Shown piece by piece: positions 22,141 to 34,279 of a DNA stretch of 64,000 nucleotides (position 1 is the stretch's first letter; each line of letters starts with the position of its first letter). The notes under the pieces were generated by a model. That model saw only the letters and a list, made by a program, of their open reading frames with translations, was not told the origin of the DNA and did no database searches. The position numbers and the translations under genes were made by a program. Source of the stretch: Symsagittifera roscoffensis. Lineage: Eukaryota > Xenacoelomorpha > Acoela > Convolutidae. The stretch lies in assembly GCF_963678635.1 (NCBI RefSeq), contig NC_087069.1, positions 48,130,276-48,194,275 on the forward strand, read 5' to 3'.

Positions 22141-23015
22141 AAAAAAAATGGATGGCTTATTGGTTGGAAAAACGGACAGACGGATAGCTAGATCTATCGA
22201 CGGATCGATCGCTGTATGGTCAGATGGAACAAATAACGGCAGCTTGTATCAAAAGCTGATTGGTTGGATGGATGGCTGAGGGGATGAACAGTTGAATGGA
22301 AAGTCAGATGCGCAGTCAGATGCGTGGATTGCTTGATGGATTGAGGGCTAGATAGTTGATTGAATGGATCAATCGTTTGTTTGATGGCTGGTTGAAAAAT
22401 TGGATAAATCACGTTTGGATAACTTGTCGGATGGAAAATGGGTAGCTGGTTGATGTACAGCTGGATAGATTGTTGAAAAAACAGATGATTTAGTAGATAA
22501 ATGGAGGTAGAATGCATGGCTGGATGGTTTGATAAATAGTTGAATAGATAGTAAGCATTGTGGACGGATAATTAGCTGTGTGAATCGAAAGCATGGAGCG
22601 ATGGCTAATTGGACTTTTGAATGTACAACTGACTGATTGGATAATGCTTGGCTATATGGAAAGATGCAGTAAAGCAAGATGGATGGTAGTTCAAGGGATG
22701 GAAAACATTCTATTTAAAACGATGAATAGGCAGACTGATAAATAACTAGATTTTTAAAGGGCGGGATGGTTGCATGGCTGGGTGGCAGGATCGATTGATG
22801 TATGGCTGAATGGCTAAGTAAGTATTTGGATGGATCGGGGGCTAGATTCATAATTGTCTGAATCGACGGAGGGCTTGCTGGACTGGAAACTGACTGATGG
22901 CTAGAAGTCTGGTTGGATAGCTAGACCGATGGATTGCTTGATAACTTGGTAAGAAGAGGTTTGATGGACTAGTGGCTGGTTCATAGAATGAATGGTCGAT
23001 TGATTGAAGTGTTTT
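22141..23015 (+). repeat. Degenerate GGAT/TGGATGGA satellite block 1
   Basis: Almost every 4-8 bases carry a GGAT, GATGG or TTGGATGG variant on the plus strand, with higher-order similarity to block 3 (for example GGGTAGCTGGTTGATGTACA versus GGGCAGCTAGTTGATGTACA). His/Ser/Pro/Gln-rich frames on the minus strand come from the tetranucleotide and are not genes. Confidence 0.8.
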
Positions 23016-23568
23016 CCGGACAAACGCTTAATTTCTTCTGGTAACCGTTTAATTCTTGAATAAATTATAAATTTTACCAGTGTAAAATCAAATGATTCTT
23101 CAGATTAGAAAATTAATTAATAGGCCGAGAAACTTTTCTTCTAGAATTGGACTCAACTCAAGAGTTTAACATTCGAAAAGTTATGAAGAGCAATAACGAT
23201 TTAATTTTATTAATAAAATTATTTTCAGAAGTTGAGCCTGTTATAATTTTTGCAGTTAATCCGCAAACTGAATTTTCACATACGAAGCAGTTAATTCCAT
23301 CCAAATCTTGAAAAAAATTATTTAACTTTTCATGATGCAACTGTTTGTTTTCATTGAAAATAAATTTTTTTCCAGAATGTTAATTGAACATTTTGAAACA
23401 AACGTAATCGTTCTGTCATTTCAAACAAGTACAATAATGAAAAAATTGTAAAAATAACAAAAGTGTGTCTTACAAAAACCTCGACTGTAGGATTTAATTT
23501 TGAAGCAAAATCAATTCTTTGATAAAAGCGTTTTTTTTTCAGTTTGAATTAGCCCGAGCAATAAAATT

Positions 23569-23685
23569 ATGATAACACGAAAAACAGACAAACAAGAGTT
23601 CGAGGAAGACGTTGTGATATTTCCTATAAACAATTCATCCTGCTGTTTGTTGTTCGACTTCAGTTCAAGTGCATTTCAGTCCTAG
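23569..23685 (+). pseudogene. Exon-like ORF in left arm of the inverted repeat
   Basis: Reads MITRKTDKQEFEEDVVIFPI and then NNSSCC..FDFSSSAFQS with a TAG stop, 38 residues. The opposite arm encodes KQEFEEDVVIFPIN and a similar FDCSSTAFQF end, also with TAG. The frame is conserved although the DNA has diverged, which hints at a former protein-coding (perhaps terminal) exon. The T-rich acceptor-like TTTTTTTTTCAG at about 23531-23542 would open with a stop in this frame, so splicing is unresolved. The family is not recognised. Confidence 0.35.
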
Positions 23686-23739
23686 TTTTTTAATTTTGCT
23701 CAAACTTACTAGTTACGGTCATTAAGGCGCAAAATTTTT

Positions 23740-24010
23740 TAATGAGGTGTAAGTTGAATCATACTGACTATAGCAGCGGAAAGCCATGCTTCTGCGTTTT
23801 GCCGTGTTCCGCCAAAGACTGATAGTGCTATAACACACATCAGCAGGCAAAGGACTGCACGTTTGAGTAATATCCTGCCATTTGAAGTGAAAACTCAACC
23901 ATACCGAGTATATCAGCGGTAGGCAGTTTCGATAAGCGTAGCAACGCTGGGATATTTCCCGCTAAGCAAATCGACCCTGCCTCTCCATTTACTGGGGCTA
24001 AATATGAAAT
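23740..24010. other. GC-richer island with nested hairpins (possible structured RNA)
   Basis: Two related segments occur: GAATCATACTGACTATAGCA.. and CAACCATACCGAGTATATCA.., each followed by a GCGG...CCGC stem. The second contains exact hairpins AGCGT/ACGCT and GGGA/TCCC inside an AGCGG/CCGCT stem. It does not match 5S, U1, U2, U4, U5, U6 or tRNA as I know them, and strand is unknown. A transcribed RNA is only a possibility. Confidence 0.3.
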
Positions 24011-24533
24011 GTTTCGGCAAACACGGATAGCTCAACTAAAAACATCTTTCCAATCTAACCGTTTTTTGTGTGCAAAAACTTTAATTTTTGGAAATATTTT
24101 TGCTTCATAAAAAAAATCAATCCACAATTATGTTTCCCCCGTTTGTCATAAAAAAAACGCCCTAGATAAGCATATCCACCACTATAAAAAACTTTCACGA
24201 AAACTCAAGTTATTGGAAGATTCAACATCAAAACACCCCAATCAATCTACTCTGGCCCAAAACAAACCTCGAGCAAAAAAAATGATTATTTTTCAGATAA
24301 AAGTTGAGTAATAAAAAACAAAGCAAGGTAAAATTTCCTTTACTGTTTCGAAAAATAATTAAGCAATTTTAAATTTCAGTCAAAAACAAATTTACCAAAA
24401 CAAAGTTATATAAGGTTTCAAATCAATTTTAAAAGTTACAACTTTTTTCATGAACCATTGTTTGTTCAGACAAATTTAAAAAATTTTGCGCTTAAAATGA
24501 TCTAAGGTTTAAGTTCGCTCAAAGCTAACAAAA

Positions 24534-24690
24534 CTAGAACTGGAAAGCAGTTGAACTGCAGTCAAAGTAAAAGTGCAGGATTAAATCATCCGTATTTATA
24601 GGAAAGATTACAACGTCTTCCTCGAATTCTTGTTTTCCGCTTTTTCTGATACCTTTATGTTATTTCTCCAGCTCATTCAAAGTGAACGCA
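24534..24690 (-). pseudogene. Exon-like ORF in right arm of the inverted repeat
   Basis: On the minus strand it reads HKGIRKSGKQEFEEDVVIF and ends at a TAG at 24534-24536. It parallels the left-arm frame (RKTDKQEFEEDVVIFPI) with many synonymous or conservative changes. No start codon is visible near the homologous position. It was probably duplicated together with the left arm; function unknown. Confidence 0.3.
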
Positions 24691-24695
24691 AATTT

Positions 24696-25624
24696 GTTTT
24701 ATTAAAGAGTTAATCTACTTTCAAACAGGAATCAAACAGTCGAGTTTTTGCTAAGATTTAATTTTGTCATTTATACAAAACATTCATGTTAGTACGTGGT
24801 TGGAAATACGAATTGATTACCTTTGTTTCAAACGGCTCGATTAACACTTTTAAAAATGTTTTTTTTTTAGTTTCAATGAAAAGACTTTAAGTAATACAAA
24901 AACTTAACTTAATAAAATACACATGCTCAATTTTTGAACACTTTATCAACAAACTTAACCCAAATAACCTAGTTTTTGATCTTCGTAACCTCTCCAATTT
25001 CAAATTTTCGAGTTCGAGTTTAAGTCTAATTAATTTTTCCAATTCTATTATTTAAACTTTTTGAGTGTTTTGAAAACTCTTCAGGTAATTTTGATATTAA
25101 AGTGGTAAACTGTATTGTTTATCTAAGAATTAAAAAATTAATTTCCTTGATTCAAAAATACCATTTTTTTTCCAAATTATCAGACTACATTTTTCCAATT
25201 TTTGTCTGATTATTCAATTACTGCTTGTATTTGATTAATGTTCTGATCTTCAAAACGAAACGAGTTTGTATCTTAAAAGAATTACACATGTTACTGCGAC
25301 AACCCAAGTCATCATTTATCAATTGACAAAAAACTGAACAACTTACTTCGGTCGGAATTCTATTAATTTTCCAGAACCTTCAACACAATTTTTTTTTCAT
25401 GATCAGCACGTATTGTTTGACATACTTTTCAATTGTTTCTTGAAAAGTATCTGCTTGTCAGATAATGAATAATAGTTGCTATGCTCAAATGATTTTGACA
25501 CTTGTTGCAAAATGTTTGAGCTATCTTTATCAATGTTGAAGGACATAGGATAAATTTGCTTGTTTAGCCATACCGTATACAGGCATGCCTAAAAAGAAGA
25601 GGGCAGCATAGATTATTATTTATA
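24696..25624. other. AT-rich non-coding stretch
   Basis: No gene, RNA or repeat is supported in this interval. Confidence 0.4.
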
Positions 25625-26545
25625 AAAGGTATCCATCAAGTCGTAGATCAAGATATCTGGCCAGCTATCCTTATGTCAGTCAATCCAGTAATCCACCCTT
25701 ATAAGCATACATGTATTTAAGCATTGATGCATTGAAGCAACCATTCAACTATTCATCTATCCATCAAACAACATTGCAACCCGCCAACTATCCATCGCAT
25801 CATCGGACGAGCCCTTAATTCGCCCAATGACCCATCAAACCATCCACTCAGCATCAACCTATATACTCTTTGTCCATCCCGTCAGCCACCCAAACATTTA
25901 GTTGTAATTTGAGCAGTTCATATACAAAGTCATCTAGCAATCAATCAGCCATCAAAGTGGCATCAATTCATCTATTCATTTAACTAAACAGCCAGCCATC
26001 CATCCATCCATTCATCAGAAGAGCATATAATCTAATCAAACATCCAACCATGCAACCAGTCATTAATCCATTAAACCTGTATCTAACCAGGTCAACTTCT
26101 CAACTATCCGTCCATCAAGACAATTAAAATCTAGCAGCCAATCCATTCAGCTTTTTACTAAGCCCTTTACCCATACATCACTCCCACCTGCCACACATCC
26201 ATGCAACAAGCCATCCATTTAACAATCTAGCTATTTATCCAACTGCCTATACCTTCTTTCATTCGGAATAATGTCCATCCTTCAAGCTCACCATCTATCT
26301 AGCTGTATTGTATCTCTCCGTATAGCCGTACATTATCCATCCGGTTAGTTATATGTCCAAATATCTTCGTAGCCATTGCTGCGTCTTGTGGATTCATCCA
26401 GCTTTTTATCCATCCACCATGCCAACTATTAATTCTTCCATTTATCAAACCATCCAGCATTCATCCATTCTTTCAACAAACCGCGGTTTATTCAACCGTA
26501 AGTTAACCATCTATCTACTTGTACATCACTCATACGAAACTCATT
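25625..26545 (-). repeat. Degenerate GGAT satellite block 2 (inverted orientation)
   Basis: The same satellite as blocks 1 and 3 but with ATCC/CCATCCATCCA on the plus strand. It includes the left member of the perfect 160-bp inverted repeat (26369-26528). Confidence 0.8.
26369..26528 (+). repeat. Left member of perfect 160-bp inverted repeat
   Basis: Base-for-base reverse complement of 27706-27865 by reading, including the distinctive AACCGCGGTT palindrome. Outside this interval the match stops abruptly. Confidence 0.85.
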
Positions 26546-26954
26546 TTTTTTTCTGATGAGCTTAAATCTAATTTGTTGCACTAGTTTGAGGCAATGGATT
26601 AAGACTATATGTGTCGGCACACATTCAATCATCAAAACACTGGGACTGAGAAGTACCATGTGAAGAGATGTTTTGGATACACTTGTCAGGCTGCTGTTCG
26701 TGTAGAGTTGAAAGTTTCATCATTGAGTTGAATGCGCTTGGTGTTGAAGTCACCAGAGGCCACTAAGAAAAACCATTTTTTAACAATCGAAACAAGGCAC
26801 ATTAGGAAGAAGCCAGAAGCCAACACGCGCAACCAGTTTTAAAACAGTTCACAGACAATGAAGCAAAAAAAAAATTAAAAACTTGAGCTAAGACATCAAA
26901 AAGAGTTTAAAATTGACATATTAGCTAAACATATAACAGTTTCCGTATTTGAAT

Positions 26955-27865
26955 TACTTGCTGGATGGTCAATGGATGGTTAGTTGATGTACAGGTAGAT
27001 AGACTGCTGGACGGGCAATATAAAAAACGGCTGATTTGTTGTGTGAATAGATGAATGCATGGCCGATCGGCCGGATAAATGCTGAATGGATCGGTGGCAT
27101 GCGGGACGAAAAAAGTGCAGGGTGAATGAACAAGATAGAGCGATGGTTAAATGGATGTTTGGATAAATTTCTGTTTCGATGGATGATGCGGCTATACGAA
27201 GAGATGCAGTGCAGGTAGATAGATTATTGGCTTAAGGGATGGATATCCTTTCAAATGAAAAATGGATAGGAAAATTATGGCTAGAATGATGAATGGATAA
27301 CTGGTAAGACGGATGAGTGGCAGGGTTGATCAATGTAAGAGTGAATGGCTGAATAAATAGCTTAATGGATCGGTGGCTAGACTTATAATATTTTGAATAG
27401 TCGGATGGATGGCTGAAAACATGAACAGTTAAATGGAAAGTCAGAAACATAGAAACCTAGATACCCGCATGACCAGATTGATGGATGGCTGGTTGGTTAG
27501 ATTGATGTTGCTTAGGCGGTTGCACGGAAAATAGACAGATGAAGGATGGCTTGATAGGTGGATGGCTTTATGGATGGAGGGTTTGATAGATGACTGAAAG
27601 GATAGATGGTTGGAGAGATGGCTGAATAGTTGGTTTGATGGCTGGATAAAAAATTGAATAAAATCATGTTTGGGTATTTTGCTGGATGGACAATGGGCAG
27701 CTAGTTGATGTACAAGTAGATAGATGGTTAACTTACGGTTGAATAAACCGCGGTTTGTTGAAAGAATGGATGAATGCTGGATGGTTTGATAAATGGAAGA
27801 ATTAATAGTTGGCATGGTGGACGGATAAAAAGCTGGATGAATCCACAAGACGCAGCAATGGCTAC
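26955..27865 (+). repeat. Degenerate GGAT satellite block 3, cut by the scaffold gap
   Basis: GGAT-strand satellite as in block 1, with an internal higher-order period of about 720 bp (TTGATGTACAGGTAGATAGA near 26974 and TTGATGTACAAGTAGATAGA near 27705). It ends exactly at the run of N. Confidence 0.8.
27706..27865 (-). repeat. Right member of perfect 160-bp inverted repeat
   Basis: Reverse complement of 26369-26528. Its last base is the last base before the N run, so the identity may continue into the gap or may reflect mis-joined contigs. Confidence 0.85.
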
Positions 27866-28065
27866 NNNNNNNNNNNNNNNNNNNNNNNNNNNNNNNNNNN
27901 NNNNNNNNNNNNNNNNNNNNNNNNNNNNNNNNNNNNNNNNNNNNNNNNNNNNNNNNNNNNNNNNNNNNNNNNNNNNNNNNNNNNNNNNNNNNNNNNNNNN
28001 NNNNNNNNNNNNNNNNNNNNNNNNNNNNNNNNNNNNNNNNNNNNNNNNNNNNNNNNNNNNNNNNN
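27866..28065. other. Assembly gap, 200 N
   Basis: Exactly 200 unspecified bases, a round number typical of an arbitrary scaffold gap rather than a measured size. Confidence 0.98.
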
Positions 28066-28557
28066 CCACCAATGAAAACACTGTTTGACCGAATGAGGCT
28101 AGGACAAGATTGGAACAGAAAAATTGAAGGATTATCAAGCGAATTTTAAAAACATTAATTTGATAGAGAGATAATTGGGTACAATTTTTGAAAGTCTATG
28201 TGGCAAAACTTCACACACATTGATTGCATTTAACTTAACAACAGCAGCTTATTGTGTGCATTTTTGGGCGAAACGTGCAATCATCTGATTTATCAAAGAT
28301 CAACAGAGGCAAACTGAAAAAAATTTAAAACTTGCTAATGACGGGCATGTATATAAGTTTTAGCCTTGTTAAACAGATAAAATTTAAGCAAAATTGATAT
28401 TGACAACAACAGTAAGACCAACGCGTTGCAAGATTATCAAAATAGAGTAGGATTCTTTTACAGGCGTTACAAAACAAAACATTAAACAAATAAACAAACA
28501 AAATAAATTTTATTTTGCAATTTCATTCACAGCATCGTTCATCTCAAACGAAAAAAA

Positions 28558-30745
28558 CTAGATGGACGTTTTTATGAATTGTACATGGCTTTGTATACCT
28601 ACAAATTACGTTGATGTGACACAAACAAGACTTCATGACAAAACAGGGCTTAAGTTAAGGGCGTTTTGAGTTTTTTTCATTTATACAAAGCTAATTAAAC
28701 CCATACAGACGTAAGCCCGAAATTAAGATGGAAAAAAATCATTCAATTTTAGACACTTACATACCCGCATACTTCATATAAAAACCACTCGTTTTTTCAC
28801 ACTACATATGCAATACCTAGTGTGATTTATTCAAAAATCTGAAACAAAAATTTAAATGATTTTAGTTATTAATTAGTTTTATTACTAATTAAAATTGCTC
28901 ATATAAGGTTAGTTAGGTTAAGAAATGAATGATTTGTTTTGTAAAACCATATCACCCACTATAGGTCTATAAAGGCATAGAAATTCGTTTTAATGTAGTA
29001 TCTGGTAAATTTTTAGTTTGTGGTGAACTATTCAGAAATCAATAGTAGCAAAAAAATTTGAGATGATGAATTGTTTTTCTACTAAAATTGGCACTTCTAA
29101 TGGCACAGTTGTGATCACATAAGTGAACTTATACATATGAATAACTATATACAAATGTGTATAACCACATATATACAAAATAGACATTAGTCGTGCTTGC
29201 ATTTACAAATACAAATTGATTACAATGCCTATCTACAAGCACTAATTTTTCGTGTCCGAACCTGATAGATAATCTGCACCCATAGAGCATCTGGTAAAGC
29301 AATCTAGAATAAAGAAGAGAAGTAAAAAGAAGAATTTGGATTGATTTTGACATCGAATTTTGATTCCAGTTACAATTATTTATCCTAATACGATTCGAAA
29401 ACGTTTTAGAACAACATGGTTGTAGATTTTTTCTGATATAACATTTCCAATACAAGCAAATCGTGACGCATGTAAATACCGAACATGCAATGCACACAAT
29501 TTACACATAATTATATTACTTTGTATTATCTTGTTGAACATAATACAGATACAGCACCTAGTAAATTGTTCTAAAAGTTCTCGACTAATCTGGAATTAAA
29601 AGGCTACATTGATTTTGTTTTATGGCTTTATTTTCACTTCTGAACTTATTGTTTTTTTTCTGAACATATATACATATAAATTAACAATTACACATACCGA
29701 TAAACACGCGTAAAAACTAAACACGGACATACATACTAAAATTCCAGTTTATTTGAGCCATTCGCTTATCATTCACTGGTAGATCATACACAGCGTAGCC
29801 AAATTCGATCAGTTTCCAAGCAGACGAACAAATGCGCGGAAAATTAAATCAGGTCGAAAGGTAAAGGTTTTTTTTTTTGAAAATCTTTCTGGTTGTGGAC
29901 TGAAATCTATACCCAATCATAAATCTCAATCGAACATATGGAAATTTATGTGTTCATTTTAGATTAGCCGCTGAATACAAGATATGAATGTGAGCCCAAA
30001 ACTATGCTCTGTTTTATTACTTGTCCAAAACTGTTCAATTTGAAGAACACAAGAAGAGTCGATAAAATTACTATCAAAAGTTAGAGAAGATGTGGTCTTG
30101 ATTATACAAAACAAAGCATTTGTCAGCTATTTCATTTCCAATTCATGATAAGACTTGTTCTGTTTTTAGTGCAATAACAACACCTCTGCGCGTGCTTTCA
30201 TCATTTGATTCATAATTTTACCCGTTTCAATTCAATGTTTACTCTCCGTTACCGCAAAACTTTTAAAAAATGTATGTGTAAGTTTTGACTGATTCCGCTC
30301 AAGAACGTACTATTTTTGACAAGAATGCTCACGGAGATTTTTTTTCCTTATAGACAACAATTAAATTCAAATAATGATAATTGGATCACTCTAAATCACA
30401 TATTTTCAGTTTAGGTTATCTTATTGCATTTAAATCTTTTAAAAATTTGGTTTAAAAGGCAATCAGAAAAGATGAATTTTTGATTATATTTCTGAAAGAG
30501 TTTATATCATCGGTTCAGCGCAATTAGACAATGTTATGCTAATTAAAGATCTAGATTCACCGATCTCCTTATGAGTGCATTCATCACCAACTTGGATCGT
30601 CCCAGGAAGTCGAGAGGCCCCGAGTCGGCCTGGAAATGGAGCCACCAGCTTCACATCGTTACTCTCGTTGCAGAAATCAGTCCAACGGTCAGTCCTTGGT
30701 GCAGTCGGCAGACAACCGACATTAGCCAAATGTGAACGCCAGTTG
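28558..30745 (-). CDS. Candidate gene of small exons, Cys-rich, unidentified
   Basis: Four candidate exons on the minus strand join in frame. Exon A is 30745-30561 (acceptor after a long T tract ending GCGAG; donor GAGATCG/GTGAAT) and encodes LANVGCLPTAPRTDRWTDFC and on to GTIQVGDECTHKEI. Exon B is 29775-29737 (donor TTTTA/GTATGT). Exon C is 29303-29262 (acceptor TTTATTCTAG, donor TATCAG/GTTCGG) encoding CFTRCSMGADYLS. Exon D is 28598-28558, ending IKTSI and TAG. The junctions A-B, B-C and C-D are all phase 1. Exon A is the strongest: GC-rich against its surroundings with four Cys and two Trp, as in an extracellular domain. Exon B has a weak acceptor; a longer open frame upstream of it (EFGYAVYDLP) lacks any AG. 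The 5' end is not found and the family is not recognised. Confidence 0.4.
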
Positions 30746-32094
30746 CTCGCAAAAACAAAAAAAAGGATCGGAACGCATCATTCTCTGTTATACGTGGCGT
30801 CAATAAGAAAAGTTTTCAGTCTGTTTTGTTTTGTGCTGCTTTCCTCAAATAGTTAAGTTGAATTCATTACTGTTTAGCTGTTTGTTTTGTAATCTAGTTT
30901 AAATAAAACAAAAAGAACAAAACTTTTAATGGCTATTTATTCTTTAAATTACAAAATTCTTTGTGTTTCGTTTAGATCCAAAAAATGTCTGAAAAATGGT
31001 CATTCTAGAATGTTCAAAATCACAAAAGAAGATTGGGTTGTTCATTTTGCACAAATTCAAAGTTTTCGAAAGTTTTCTTTATTACTGAAAAATGAGTCGA
31101 ACATCAGCATAGAACACTTTTTGTTTTCTCTAAAATATTCCTTTTACCGTTAGATTAATCATAGTTAAAAGATTATTTTCTTAGATACTATAGCTCAAAC
31201 GATCGATATTGCATAAATTTGAGGGTAAAAGAGGAAAAAAGAACAGTTGAATTTATGTTAAATAGCTTTTTCAGAACTAAATACATTTTTTCGATCAACA
31301 AATCTTCTGATGGCTTAGCGAGAAAACAATATAATGTGCAACTCTAGTCAATGTAACTTGGTCTACGGTTAAACCTGCAGCCTAATATTCAACTGAAGAT
31401 ATATCAATCTACAGAACCAACAAATGAATGAAAAAACTAAATTTTCTAAATAGATTATAAATCTCAAAACAATGACTAAAATTTTTGTTTCGAACCAAAA
31501 CTTCCACTGTTTTAAATTTTCTATACAAAACGAAATAATTACTTGAGAGTAATTTTTGATATGTCAAAAAACTCTATTCGTACTGTCGAACAAAAAAATT
31601 TCAGCAATTTGTTTTGACGTTTTCCCGTCCAATGCAAGTTAGTAAGCCTTGCTTTTTTCTTCTGACCACTAAAAAAGCTTCTCATGACTCACTGGTCATA
31701 TTTGAGTAGAAATTTGATACCGTTGGAAAATTTGTTTGATAGATCAACAGAAATATTAAAAAATTGTTTATCACCATTTTTTATTTTTTTAAAGATGAAA
31801 GCTGGCATTTCCTGGCTTAAAGATGGCATTTCTTTGCAAGTCTCTGCTTGCGAGTTTGACTGTATTTGAATATATCTATATGTAAAACGTAATGATTGTA
31901 TTTTTGAGTGAGAATTTGTGTTTATAAGCAAATGCAAGTTAATATCTTTTGTGTATGCGTTTTTTGTGTTTAACTAGAAGAATAACTATAACCCAACTTG
32001 ATTTTTTCTAATGTTGCTAGATTTTCGTGAAGGTTTGACAAGATACTATACGCATAGTATATATGTACGCACATATGCTTTGCGTATGTGTGTA
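30746..32094. other. AT-rich stretch without a supported gene
   Basis: No convincing exon was found, although the 5' exons of the minus-strand candidate gene should lie here or further right. Short open frames (for example 30929-31153) have no splice or family support. Confidence 0.35.
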
Positions 32095-33195
32095 TTTTTG
32101 TAAACTGTATGTATCTATGTAAAAGTGTACAACTTTTAGCTTGTATAAAGGTAATTTATCATGTTATATTCATTTGTATGTATTCTATTATATGTTATAC
32201 TATTTATGTGTATTCCTTTGATTATTTAGAAGATGTGTAAATTTGTATGTTTTTATGTAAGTAAGATTTTTTGACTGCATGTCCGCTTGATTGAGTGAAT
32301 TAATTCAACCAAATTTTTTGTATCAATATATGTTTTTAGGCAAGTACCTATGCATATTCGTATATGAGTATGAAAGGCACGTTTATTTGATTGTATGTAG
32401 AGACGTATGAATGCCAGTCTGTAATGCGTGATTCCTTTTGTCTGAATGTTTGTATATATTTGTCTTGAAAGTGTGAAAAGAATGTAAGTTGGTTTGTAAG
32501 TTTACATGTGGTTGTATTTTAAAGGTCAGCAGAACTAATAAGTAAAATGTATGCATGTGTGTAAGCAAAAGTTGCGTGTGTGTCTATTTATGTAAACTAT
32601 GTATCTATGTAAAAGTGTACAACATTTTGCATGTATAAATGTCATCAATCATGTATCTACAAACTAGTTGTGTGTATTCAATTGAGTATTTCGAAGTTAT
32701 GTATATTTGTATGTTTTTATGTAAGAAGAACTCTTGACTGCATGTCGGCTTGATTGAGTGAATGAAGACCAGCAATTATTTTGTATCAAAGTGTGTTTTT
32801 CAGTTTAAAATCTTTTAAAAATTTGCTTGTTTGCAAATTGTACAAACTTATGATTGAAGTTTTATGTCTGTTTAAAAGGAAAGTGTGTACACATGAGTCG
32901 TTGCATGCTTTTAAAGTACGATCCATGTCTGTTTGTAGGCAAGTACCTATGTGTTTTCGTATATGATTATAAAAGACACGTTTTTATGATTGTATGTAAA
33001 GACGTATGAATGCCGGTCTGTATTGCCTGAATGTGTTGTATTTGTCCACCTTCACTCTTTTGTCTGAATGTGTATATATTTGTCTTGAAAATGTGAAGTG
33101 AATGTTATCTGGTTTGTGTGTTCAAATTGGGTTCTATTTTAAAGGTCAGCCGAAATATTAAGTCAAAATCTTTGCATGTGTGTAACCAAAACTTT
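32095..33195 (+). repeat. Tandem duplication of a ~0.55-kb TGTA-rich segment
   Basis: Unit 1 (about 32095-32575) and unit 2 (about 32590-33195) share, in order, TCTATGTAAAAGTGTACAAC, GACTGCATGTC, CTTGATTGAGTGAAT, AGGCAAGTACCTATG, GACGTATGAATGCC and TATTTTAAAGGTCAGC. They are diverged and unit 2 has an insertion. Non-coding. Confidence 0.75.
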
Positions 33196-33199
33196 TCGT

Positions 33200-33789
33200 A
33201 TAATTGATTGCAGGTTTAAAAGTATGTAAGCAAGTATGTAAAATTTATGTATGTATGGTAGTTTATTTGCATTCTTCTTCTGTATAAGACTATGTACGTT
33301 TGTATCCATACCTTTATGTAAGACTGCAATTTGAATGTTTGTATAAATGGAGGTATTTTTGCATATATGTATGTAATTTTGTGCGTATGGTTGTATGAAT
33401 GTCTCCAAGTAACTTTAATTTTGTATGTATATATGTGAGTACGTTTGTATGTATCTATGTATGCATGAATGTATGTAAGTATATATGTATGTATGTGTTT
33501 ATGTAAGTTTGTGCTTATGTATGCATGTATGTATGTTTGTATTCAGTAAGTGTGTATGTCATAATTTTTGTGTGTAAGTTTGTATGAATAACTTTATGTA
33601 AGTATTTAAATGTGTATGAATAAACGTATGTATGTAATAAAATACGTATGACTATTTTTTATGAGTATGCATTTAAGTTTGCAATTTATTAAAATGTGTT
33701 TATGTTTCTTAAGTTTACAAGTATGCAGCTTTATATGTTTGGAGGGTATGTATGTTTGAGTATAGTTGTAATCGTTTTTTTTTTCATAT

Positions 33790-33791
<2 letters not shown>
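33200..33791 (+). repeat. Degenerate TGTA/ATGT microsatellite
   Basis: Long run of imperfect TATGTATG tetranucleotides broken by substitutions, continuing the TGTA-rich character of the preceding duplication. Confidence 0.8.

Positions 33792-33822
<31 letters not shown>
33792..33822. repeat. AT dinucleotide microsatellite
   Basis: Uninterrupted alternating A and T, about 15 repeats. Confidence 0.95.
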
Positions 33823-33823
<1 letters not shown>

Positions 33824-34279
33824 CTCAATCCAAATCTTTCTTATCTTTCTTCTTAAGTTTCTCGAATATTCTAGAATAATCAACCAGACACTATATTGAT
33901 AGTTTGTTTCATTTTCATGATTTGGAAAACAATTTGATAATTGTTTTTAAAACAACTTTCCTCGAAATATTTGATTCTCCAGGTATCCTCATTATGAACA
34001 ATTCAATTTGAAAAAGTGGCATACGCTGCATTGATAATTTCAATTTATCTGCAGTCAATGATTATAAAAATTGTTTCAAAATTGTAACGGAAAAATCAAT
34101 TTTCAAGTTTTCACAAAAATTTTTCGATGGAAGCATCAAACAACAAGTCCAATTCGAGACAGCATGGAGTCCAAAGTGTTTGATGAACTGTTGCTCATAG
34201 AGATAAAAATTACGAAAACAAAATTATTAGAAAAAATAAAAAATTTAAGGTTTTTTGAGGAAAATCCTTGATCGTGCAG

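Larger units (their letters stand above)
23538..24695. repeat. 1.16-kb inverted-repeat element
   Basis: The left arm (23538-23745) and right arm (24478-24695, reverse) share TTCGAGGAAGACGTTGT, TTTCCTATAAA, a CAGTTCAA block and GGCGCAAAATTTTTTAA in the same order, with clear divergence. The roughly 730-bp loop holds a GC-richer island. This may be a fold-back element or an inverted gene-fragment duplication. No target duplication was found. Confidence 0.65.

Noticed and set aside
22194..22677. His/Ser/Pro/Gln-rich frames on the minus strand, also at 27232-27848
   Set aside because: They are translations of the degenerate GGAT satellite.
23880..24000. Resemblance of CCATACC...GCTAAGCA to 5S rRNA
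   Set aside because: Only short pieces match. The internal control region and overall fold of 5S are absent.
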